In this document: positions 24,681 to 30,807 of the stretch, piece by piece
Layout of the letters: every line of letters starts with the position of its first letter
How positions within the stretch are numbered: the first letter of the stretch is position 1
From: an uncultured Prevotellaceae bacterium
GTDB lineage: Bacteria; Bacteroidota; Bacteroidia; Bacteroidales; Bacteroidaceae
Assembly (NCBI GenBank): GCA_900321965.1
Contig: ONYA01000022.1
Coordinates: 1 to 41,503 of the forward strand
Length of the DNA: 41,503 nt
Direction: 5' to 3'
Notes under the pieces: model-generated
The model's database searches: none
The model's input: only the letters and a program-made list of their open reading frames with translations
What the model was told of the DNA's origin: nothing
Made by a program: the position numbers and the translations under genes

Positions 24681-24712
24681 TTTGCAGGGGTCAAGGTTTT
24701 GTTGTATCTTTG
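24681..24712 (+). promoter_or_regulatory. promoter of the HU-HIG gene
   Basis: TTTG (24681-24684) and TATCTTTG (24705-24712) are 20 nt apart, a full Bacteroidetes promoter. The leader of about 90 nt contains GGTGGCCACC, a perfect 10-bp palindrome within a 17-bp block that is also found beside the right copy of the repeat. Confidence 0.87.
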
Positions 24713-24805
24713 CATCGTTATCCGGAGAACACAAGAAGCGGGAGGTGGCCACCCGGTGCAGATGGCCGCAAAGTGAATCTAATACTACGAAAAACACAAA
24801 GAGTT

Positions 24806-25279
24806 ATGCTTGAACTGAATCTTTACAGAAACAAAATGACCACGTCGAAGGGCTATGGCATGATCTACGGCCGCGTGGAGAAGAAAGAGACGTACGACCT
24901 GGCGAAGCTCGCCGAGCACATGCACAACCACAACTCGCCTTACTCCGCAGGTGCCATTCACGGCATTCTGAAGGATATGGTGTCGTGCATCCGCGAGCTC
25001 TGTCTGGAGGGCAACCAGGTGAAGATCGAGGACCTGGCTATCTTCTCGGTGCAGGTGGCTTCGAAGGGCGCCAACAGCTATCTGGCCTACGACATCTCGA
25101 AGCACGTGAAGGACGTACACCTGAACGCCTATTCCACTGGCGAGTTCCGCCGTGCGGAGCTGATCAAGGACGGTGTCATCGGCTACACCTCGCTGGCCGA
25201 GAGCCTGCGCGATGCCGAGCGTCCGCAGCCGGAGCCAACCCCCGATCCGGGCGATGATGATGATGATGATGGCGATTAA
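24806..25279 (+). CDS. HU-family (HU-HIG type) DNA-binding protein with acidic tail
   Basis: A 157-residue HU/IHF-like protein. The DNA-binding fold covers about residues 1-130: MLELNLYRNKMTTSKGYGMIY, DLAKLAEHMHNHNSPYSAGAI, VSCIRELCLEGNQVKIEDLA, then FSVQVASKGANSYLAYD. The tail (PQPEPTPDPGDDDDDDGD) is Pro/Asp-rich. The HU-HIG family is found in Bacteroidales and often stands next to the smalltalk microprotein, as here. The start ATG 24806 is chosen because the upstream frame runs through the repeat and promoter. A GC-rich repeat and a 94-bp palindrome lie downstream, before the smalltalk gene. The pair's biological role is unknown. Confidence 0.87.
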   Translation: MLELNLYRNKMTTSKGYGMIYGRVEKKETYDLAKLAEHMHNHNSPYSAGAIHGILKDMVSCIRELCLEGNQVKIEDLAIFSVQVASKGANSYLAYDISKHVKDVHLNAYSTGEFRRAELIKDGVIGYTSLAESLRDAERPQPEPTPDPGDDDDDDGD

Positions 25280-25395
25280 AACCCCTCCCCCGACCCCTCC
25301 CGAGGGAGGGGAGAGAAAGCCTCTCCCGAAGGAGGGGGAAGGGGTCGCCCGAAGGCCTCCCCCGACCCCTCCGAAGAAGGGGAGAAGGGGGCACC
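25276..25395. repeat. GC-rich triple hairpin repeat (CCTCCCCCGACCCCTCC type)
   Basis: Three successive small hairpins made from CCCCTCC...GGAGGGG units, with CCCCCGACCCCTCC occurring twice. It resembles the extragenic repeats common in Bacteroidales genomes. It begins at the stop codon of the HU-HIG gene and could stabilise or terminate its transcript. Confidence 0.75.
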
Positions 25396-25428
25396 TGAAA
25401 TTTAATGTTTAACCCAGATTGGTCTTTA

Positions 25429-25522
25429 GAAACGAATTATTCTAATTGTTCTTAATTTTCTCACGAATTTAATTAATAAAAATTCGTGGTCGAAATAAAA
25501 ATTAATTAGGATAATTCGTTTC
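25429..25522. repeat. 94-bp palindrome upstream of the smalltalk gene
   Basis: The outer arms are GAAACGAATTAT/ATAATTCGTTTC, extended by CTAATT/AATTAG with one wobble position. An inner stem is CACGAATTT/AAATTCGTG around an AT loop. The motif ACGAATT occurs four times, twice in each orientation. Transcribed, it would form a long, AU-rich hairpin leader 29 bases before the smalltalk start. Confidence 0.85.
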
Positions 25523-25550
25523 AAAAAAAAACAAAAATCACGTTTGAGCC

Positions 25551-25670
25551 ATGAAACTGAAATCGAAGTTTGTTGAGATTGCGCTGCGCATCGTCATCGC
25601 AGCCCTGACGGCGGCACTGACCGCTGTGACTACCACCTCGTGTATGGGACACGGACCGTTCTGCTTTTGA
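25551..25670 (+). CDS. smalltalk-type microprotein
   Basis: A 39-residue membrane-targeted peptide. MKLKSKFVEIALRIVIAAL begins it, followed by a hydrophobic Ala/Leu/Thr helix and TTTSCMGHGPFCF. Length, the basic start, one hydrophobic helix and the terminal SCM motif match the smalltalk family found next to HU-HIG proteins in Bacteroidales. A lipobox-like TTSC around Cys31 is possible, but the peptide is too short to tell lipidation from a simple membrane helix. It is probably cotranscribed with the HU-HIG gene despite the palindrome between them. A strong terminator follows. The amidase gene that I recall accompanying such pairs elsewhere is missing here. Confidence 0.75.
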   Translation: MKLKSKFVEIALRIVIAALTAALTAVTTTSCMGHGPFCF

Positions 25671-25690
25671 ATAAGCAGCAAATCGACAGA

Positions 25691-25728
25691 AAAAGGGAGC
25701 GAGCCAAGATGGCTGCGCTCCCCTTTTT
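25691..25728. terminator. bidirectional intrinsic terminator
   Basis: The stem AAAAGGGAGCGAGCCA/TGGCTGCGCTCCCCTTTT, with one mismatch, has a short loop and ends in a T run. It closes the smalltalk unit and also the minus-strand lipoprotein gene. Confidence 0.9.
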
Positions 25729-25748
25729 GCTGTGTATAGGGTGGGGGA

Positions 25749-26141
25749 TTACTGATTGTAATCCTTGTCTTTGAAGACTGTCTCGTAGAGAACGGTGCCT
25801 CGGTGGCGCTGCGAGTGGTAGGTGTAAGCAAAGGCGAAACCAGCCTCCTTGTAGGCCATCATCGACGTGGTGTTCTTCAGTTCCGTCAGCAGGGCGCTGC
25901 GTGCCGTCTCAGGGTTCAGCAGTCCCACGCTGTCTGCCGCACCCGTAATGGTGTAGTAGTAGTGCAGCGTGCGCGTCTGCTGCTCATAGGTCAGGCTGTC
26001 CATCGTCAGGTTGTCGGCAATGCGTGCGGGGCAGTTTTTCTTCGTGTAGATTTCTGCCTCCTTTGCCGCTTTCTCTTCGAGCGTTTCCTGACAGGCCGTC
26101 AGCAGCAGGGCCGCCATCACGGTTAAGAGCGTCTTCCTCAT
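25749..26141 (-). CDS. small lipoprotein of unknown function
   Basis: A 130-residue protein. MRKTLLTVMAALLLTACQ is a lipoprotein signal with lipobox LTAC (Cys17). The mature part has EKAAKEAEIYTKKNCPARIA, TLHYYYTITG and YKEAGFAFAYTYHSQRHRGT, ending KDYNQ. This resembles small Bacteroidales lipoproteins with a repeated Tyr-rich beta pattern. I do not recognise a family. The start is ATG 26141; the frame extends upstream into the kinase gene but that part is not protein-like. It begins 10 bases after the kinase stop, on the same strand, so it is probably cotranscribed with it. Confidence 0.82.
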   Translation of the reverse strand: MRKTLLTVMAALLLTACQETLEEKAAKEAEIYTKKNCPARIADNLTMDSLTYEQQTRTLHYYYTITGAADSVGLLNPETARSALLTELKNTTSMMAYKEAGFAFAYTYHSQRHRGTVLYETVFKDKDYNQ

Positions 26142-26151
26142 ACGTCTCCGT

Positions 26152-27741
26152 TTACTTATGGTCGACGGCGCTCTGCTCGACGGGCAGGCAGCGCTTGTAG
26201 TTCTCGATGTACTTCTCGAAACCGGCGACATCCTCGGGTGTGGGTGCTATTGATACGCCTGTGTTGCCTGCGAAGACGACGGTCTCGAGATAGTCGGCCA
26301 GGCTGAGCTTGTTGGGGTTGCTCACCATATAGCCAGCCAGCAGGGCGATACCCCATGCACCACCTTCGCCGGCCGTCTCCATGACTGAGATGGGTGAGTT
26401 GATGGCTGCTGCGAGTACGCGCTGTCCGACGCCCTTCGTCTTGAACAGACCGCCGTGACCTGTAATTCGGTCGACGCGAATCATCTCGTCCTTGAACAGG
26501 ATGTCGTTACCTATCTTCAGCACGCCGACGGAAGCATAGAGGTGGGCACGCATGAAGTTGGCCAGGTTGAACTTGTCGTTAGCCGAACGGACGAACAGGG
26601 GGCGTCCCTCGCTCAGTCCTGTTACAGGCTCGCCGCTGATGTAGTTGTAGCTGACGAGTCCGCCGCAGTCGGCGTCGCCGTTCAGCGCGTTGTTATAGAG
26701 CTTGCCGAACACCTCGTTCATGTCGACGGGCACGCCGAGCAGCTGCTGGTACTCCTTGAAGAGGTTCACCCACGCGTTGAGGTCGCTGGTGCAGTTGTTG
26801 CAATGCACCATTGCCACGAGCGAGCCGTCGGGCGTGGTCACCATATCGATCATCTCGTAGGGCTTCGACAGCGGCTTCTCGAGCACGATCATCGAGAACG
26901 ACGACGTGCCGGCCGACACGTTACCCGTGCGCTGCTTCACGGCGTTTGTAGCAACCATACCTGTGCCTGCATCGCCTTCAGGAGGACAGACGGGACAGCC
27001 GGGCTTCAGATGGCCGCTGACGTCGAGACGCTTGGCACCCTCGGGAGTGAGGAAACCTGCATTCTCGCCAGCATTGAGCGACTTCGGCAGAATGTCGAGC
27101 AGCTTCCACGAGAAGCCACGCGGAGCAATGAGCTCGTCGAACTTGCGTACCATCTCGGCGTCGTAAGTCTTCGTGGCGGGGTCGACGGGAATCATACCCG
27201 ATGCGTCGCCCACACCAAGTACGAATTGGCCCGTTACTTGCCAGTGGACGTAGCCGGCCAGCGTGGTCAGATACTTGATGTCGGCTACGTGCTCCTCGTT
27301 GTCGAGGATGGCCTCATACAGGTGGCTGATACTCCAGCGCAGGGGGATGTTATAGTTGAACAGCTCTGAGAGCTCAGCAGCGGCCTTGCCTGTGTTCGTG
27401 TTACGCCATGTGCGGAAGGGCACCATGATTTCCTGCTTCTCGTTGAAGGCCATATAGCCGTGCATCATAGCCGAGAAGCCGATGGCGGCCAGTGCCTCAA
27501 TCTCGCAGTCGTACTGCTTCTGCACGTCCTTGCGCAGTTCAGCGTAGCAGTCCTGCAGACCATACCAGATGGCTTCGGTGCTGTAAGTCCACAGTCCGTC
27601 AACCAGTTGGTTTTCCCACTCGTGTGAGCCCTGAGCGATGGGCTTGTTGTCCTCGTCGATGAGCACAGCCTTGATGCGCGTGCTACCAAACTCGATACCT
27701 AAGATGGCCTTTCCGGCCTCGATTGTTTGTTTTGCGGTCAT
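26152..27741 (-). CDS. FGGY-family carbohydrate kinase (xylulokinase/ribulokinase-like)
   Basis: A 529-residue sugar kinase. The N-terminal ATPase domain has ILGIEFGSTRIKAVLIDED (phosphate 1) and IGFSAMMHGYMAF, with a catalytic Asp in GVGDASGMIPVD. PPEGDAGTGMVATNA and NVSAGTSSFSMIVL match the second domain. The C-terminal part has RITGHGGLFKTKGVGQRVL and GEGGAWGIALLAG. In Bacteroidetes this family is annotated as xylulokinase, and a close group is used for L-arabinose (L-ribulose). The sequence does not decide between them. No isomerase or transporter is adjacent, but tkt is in the neighbourhood. A good promoter lies upstream. Confidence 0.92.
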   Translation of the reverse strand: MTAKQTIEAGKAILGIEFGSTRIKAVLIDEDNKPIAQGSHEWENQLVDGLWTYSTEAIWYGLQDCYAELRKDVQKQYDCEIEALAAIGFSAMMHGYMAFNEKQEIMVPFRTWRNTNTGKAAAELSELFNYNIPLRWSISHLYEAILDNEEHVADIKYLTTLAGYVHWQVTGQFVLGVGDASGMIPVDPATKTYDAEMVRKFDELIAPRGFSWKLLDILPKSLNAGENAGFLTPEGAKRLDVSGHLKPGCPVCPPEGDAGTGMVATNAVKQRTGNVSAGTSSFSMIVLEKPLSKPYEMIDMVTTPDGSLVAMVHCNNCTSDLNAWVNLFKEYQQLLGVPVDMNEVFGKLYNNALNGDADCGGLVSYNYISGEPVTGLSEGRPLFVRSANDKFNLANFMRAHLYASVGVLKIGNDILFKDEMIRVDRITGHGGLFKTKGVGQRVLAAAINSPISVMETAGEGGAWGIALLAGYMVSNPNKLSLADYLETVVFAGNTGVSIAPTPEDVAGFEKYIENYKRCLPVEQSAVDHK

Positions 27742-27772
27742 TGTTTTCTTTCAGTTTAAAGGTTTCGGACTG

Positions 27773-27804
27773 CAAATATAGCATTTAATTTTGATATGGC
27801 CAAA
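27773..27804 (-). promoter_or_regulatory. promoter of the FGGY kinase gene
   Basis: On the minus strand TTTG (27801-27804) and TATATTTG (27773-27780) are 20 nt apart, a full -33/-7 match. The leader is about 32 nt. Confidence 0.85.
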
Positions 27805-27898
27805 TATTTCATTTATTTTAAGTCTCGTATGTTTTAGTGGTTCTATTAAAAAAACGGAAAAAAGACGACAGAAACACCTGAAATTGCTGAAGAAGTTG

Positions 27899-27906
27899 TA
27901 ATTTTG
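27899..27906 (+). promoter_or_regulatory. -7 box for the TPR-protein gene
   Basis: TAATTTTG matches TAnnTTTG, 25 bases before the ATG at 27932. No TTTG at the -33 position. Confidence 0.6.
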
Positions 27907-27931
27907 TGGGCTGAATTGATAAAAGGATGTT

Positions 27932-29122
27932 ATGAAGGATATCAGAATATGCTGTCTTGTTCTTGCCATAATGGCTTTCTCTATGTCGTGGGCCCAGCGC
28001 AAAGAGCTCGGTCAGGCACGAACGATTTTGAAGAGCGGCAAAAAGGTTGAAGAGGCTGAGAAGCTGATGACAAACCTGCTGAAGAAAGATACGGTCTACC
28101 GTAACAACAAGCGCGTCTATGCCGTATGGTACGAGTCGGTGCTGATGCAGTATCAGGCCATCAACGAGAAGCTTTATATGAAGCAGAAACAGGATACGGC
28201 GCAGTTCTACAATCTGACGCGTCACCTCTTTACGGTTGCCGAAGCGCTCGACTCGCTCGACGCGCGTCCAAACTATAAGGGTAAGGTGAACATCGAGTAT
28301 CGTAAGGAGAATGCCGAGCAGCTGATGAAGTATCGGCCCAACCTCTATTACGCCTGTACCTATTTTATACGTAAGGGCGACTACAAGAAAGCCTACGAAT
28401 ACGGCGAGGCGTATATGGACTGCGCGCGTCAGCCACTATTTGCTGATTACCGTCTCGACTCGCTCGATGCCCGCATGCCCGAGGTGGCCTATTGGACGAC
28501 GTACTGTGGTTACCGACAGAATGATCCTGTACTCACGCTGCGCTATCGGCATCTGGCATTACGCGATACGGCCAGAAGGGAGTCTACCTTGCAGTTCGTT
28601 GCCGAAGCTCGCAGACTGCTGAAGGACGACTCGCTGTATGTGGAAACGTTACGCGAAGGCTTCGGCTGTGCGCCTGAAAACAATTATTTCTTCCCACGAC
28701 TGATGGACTTCTACAATGCCCACGGCGACTACCAGCGGGCTCTGTCGACCGTCGACGAGGCCCTGCGCCACAACAGCCGCAGCGAACTCTTCCTGTTTGC
28801 AAAGTCTACGGTACTGTTCAATATGGGTCGTTACGACGAGAGCATCGCCCTGAGCGACACGGTGATAGCTATGAACGACTCATTGCCTGATGCCTATTAC
28901 AATGCGGGAATCGCTTATATCAACAAGGCGCTGAAGCTACATCCGCTTCGCGAAAAGAAGCAAGTGCGCCAAACGTACATGATGGCCCGCCCTTATATGG
29001 AGCGCTACAGGCGGTTGGCACCTCAGCAGAAACAGAAGTGGGGGCCGGCTCTCTATCGCATCTATCTCAATCTCAACATGGGCAAACAATTCGACGAGAT
29101 AGACCGCCTGCTGAAACAGTAA
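27932..29122 (+). CDS. exported tetratricopeptide-repeat protein
   Basis: A 396-residue protein. The signal peptide is MKDIRICCLVLAIMAFSMSWA and the mature part begins QRKELGQARTILKSGKKVEE. Most of the length is helical repeats of TPR type: KRVYAVWYESVLMQYQAINE, YIRKGDYKKAYEYGEAYMDC, ALSTVDEALRHNSRSELFLF and ESIALSDTVIAMNDSLPDAY. Such proteins usually form periplasmic binding scaffolds. It stands alone between a divergent kinase gene and a convergent DUF4301 gene, with a hairpin at its end, so context does not point to a partner. Exact function unknown. Confidence 0.88.
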   Translation: MKDIRICCLVLAIMAFSMSWAQRKELGQARTILKSGKKVEEAEKLMTNLLKKDTVYRNNKRVYAVWYESVLMQYQAINEKLYMKQKQDTAQFYNLTRHLFTVAEALDSLDARPNYKGKVNIEYRKENAEQLMKYRPNLYYACTYFIRKGDYKKAYEYGEAYMDCARQPLFADYRLDSLDARMPEVAYWTTYCGYRQNDPVLTLRYRHLALRDTARRESTLQFVAEARRLLKDDSLYVETLREGFGCAPENNYFFPRLMDFYNAHGDYQRALSTVDEALRHNSRSELFLFAKSTVLFNMGRYDESIALSDTVIAMNDSLPDAYYNAGIAYINKALKLHPLREKKQVRQTYMMARPYMERYRRLAPQQKQKWGPALYRIYLNLNMGKQFDEIDRLLKQ

Positions 29123-29132
29123 GATAAAAGAA

Positions 29133-29163
29133 AGAGGTGAGAGGTTTTCACCCCCTCACCTCT
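29133..29163. terminator. hairpin between convergent genes
   Basis: A perfect 9-bp stem, AGAGGTGAG/CTCACCTCT, with a 13-nt loop lies 10 bases after the TPR-protein stop and is followed by an AT-rich stretch. It probably terminates both the TPR gene and the DUF4301 gene. Confidence 0.7.
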
Positions 29164-29171
29164 GAATAAAT

Positions 29172-30689
29172 TTACGATTGGTGCTGCGGACGGAGCAGGT
29201 CGTTGACCGTCTTCACGGGGTTGAAGGTGCCGAGTGGCACTTCAACGAACACGGTGTTCCAGTCGCTCATAGCACCATTCCACAATCCTGGCAGCTCAAG
29301 AGCCTTCAGCTCGCGGCCGTTCTTCGACTTGCTGGAGATGAAGCCGGTAGTGCGATCGACAAAGTCGGGCAGGTTGAAGGGCTTACCCTGATAATCCTTA
29401 ACGGCGCAGACGAGGTCGACGGGATTGAAGTGCGTGCCCTGCGTGAACATCTGCATATATTCCTTATTGTTCTTGTCAATCTGGCTCGACTCCAGAATCT
29501 GCAGCGAGATGGTGCCGTCCTGATTGTAAGTGAGGAACGGACCGCCGCCAGGCTCGCCGACATTCTTCACGACGCCACAGACGCGCATCGGGCGGTTGAG
29601 CTTCTTGCGCAGATAGTCGGCAAGCTCCTGATCGCTCAGGCTGTCGATATCGGGACGGCGGCAGAAGGCGTGCTCTACGAAATGCTTAATTTCCTTGAGC
29701 TTGTCGTGGTCAAGCTGTCCTTTATCCAACTCCTGCAAGTATTTGAATGTCAGCTTCTGAAGCTGAATCAAGATACCGGCAATAACTTGCTTGTAGTCGA
29801 CGGTCTCAGCCTTCAGGCGGTCGGGTACGACGTTGTCGATGTTCTTGATGAAGATGATGTCGGCGTCAATCTCGTTGAGGTTCTCGATGAGTGCGCCGTG
29901 ACCGCCCGGACGGAAGAGCAGCGAACCGTCGTCGTTGCGGAACGGCTCATTGTCAGGACCGGCAGCAATGGTGTCGGTAGAGGGTTTCTGCTCAGAGAAT
30001 GATATGTCGTATTTGATGCCATACTTCTGGGCATACGAGTCGGCCTTCTGGGCTACGCGCTTCTTGAACATATCCATGTGCTCATGAGAGACGGTGAAGT
30101 GTACGCTGGCCTCGCCGTTGGATGCTGCATAGAGGGCACCCTCGACGAGATGCTCTTCCATAGGCGTGCGTGCACCCTCGGGGTAGCGGTGGAAGAGCAG
30201 CATGCCTTTAGGCAGCTGACCGTAGTTCAAGCCTTTCTGGAAAAGCATGTTCTCGACAACCTTCTTGTACTGACCGTCTTGGATGAGGTAGTCAATCGAC
30301 TTGCCTTCGTTCTTGCGGCAGGCGGCGTCGAGCTCGTCGTAGAAGGCAAAGTTCTTCAGTCCGTCAAAGAACTGTTTCTCGAATGGGGTAGTGGGGGTGT
30401 CGTAGTCGGCATCGACAAAGGCAAACATATCCTTGAACATGCGCGAAGCGGCACCAGAGGCTGGCACAAACTTCACAATCTTGTGACCCTGTGCCTTGTA
30501 TTCGTTCCACGCCTTGATGTAAGCCTGCTTGTCGTTCTCGCTGGTGGCGACAATGCCGTCTTCAATACTGGCGGCTGCTTTCAGTCGCAGAAAGGGGAAA
30601 CCGGTTTTGAACTCGTTGAGTTGTTGCTTGATTTGCTCTTCACTTATACCCTTCTGGGCAATCTGCTTTAGGTCTTGTTGTGTTAGCAT
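29172..30689 (-). CDS. DUF4301 family protein
   Basis: A 505-residue cytoplasmic protein matching DUF4301. MLTQQDLKQIAQKGISEEQI and GFPFLRLKAAASIEDGI start it, followed by IVKFVPASGAASRMFKDMFAF, MLLFHRYPEGARTPMEEHLVEGALYA, VSHEHMDMFKKRVAQKA and LFRPGGHGALIENLNEIDADIIFIKNIDN. The GGHGALI and KNIDN motifs resemble the sugar-nucleotide pyrophosphorylase fold (nucleotidyltransferase-like), but no reaction is established that I know of. Length is normal. It is monocistronic, divergent from rel. The minus-strand -7 box TATATTTG lies in the gap to rel. Confidence 0.9.
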   Translation of the reverse strand: MLTQQDLKQIAQKGISEEQIKQQLNEFKTGFPFLRLKAAASIEDGIVATSENDKQAYIKAWNEYKAQGHKIVKFVPASGAASRMFKDMFAFVDADYDTPTTPFEKQFFDGLKNFAFYDELDAACRKNEGKSIDYLIQDGQYKKVVENMLFQKGLNYGQLPKGMLLFHRYPEGARTPMEEHLVEGALYAASNGEASVHFTVSHEHMDMFKKRVAQKADSYAQKYGIKYDISFSEQKPSTDTIAAGPDNEPFRNDDGSLLFRPGGHGALIENLNEIDADIIFIKNIDNVVPDRLKAETVDYKQVIAGILIQLQKLTFKYLQELDKGQLDHDKLKEIKHFVEHAFCRRPDIDSLSDQELADYLRKKLNRPMRVCGVVKNVGEPGGGPFLTYNQDGTISLQILESSQIDKNNKEYMQMFTQGTHFNPVDLVCAVKDYQGKPFNLPDFVDRTTGFISSKSKNGRELKALELPGLWNGAMSDWNTVFVEVPLGTFNPVKTVNDLLRPQHQS

Positions 30690-30780
30690 AATTATTGATG
30701 TTTTTAGTATGGTTTGTCAATTCCAACCGCAAATATACAAAGTTTTTCGGTAATCGCAAGTTTTTTTGCAAACTTTTTGC

Positions 30781-30788
30781 TATCTTTG
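30781..30788 (+). promoter_or_regulatory. -7 box for rel
   Basis: TATCTTTG is an exact match to TAnnTTTG and lies 19 bases before the ATG at 30808. That placement excludes the earlier in-frame ATG at 30766 as the start, because it is upstream of the box. Confidence 0.78.
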
Positions 30789-30807
30789 CCACAAAATTAG
30801 ATTAACT

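Noticed and set aside
24661-24690. A sigma-54-like sequence before the HU-HIG gene (TTGGACG...TTTGC).
   Set aside because: The GG-GC spacing is one base too long and the core CAC is missing; a full TTTG/TATCTTTG promoter is present.
24605-24805. Upstream extension of the HU-HIG frame (67 codons).
   Set aside because: It runs through the repeat and lies upstream of the promoter and -7 box.
30766-30807. Earlier ATG of rel.
   Set aside because: It lies upstream of the -7 box; family similarity starts after 30808.
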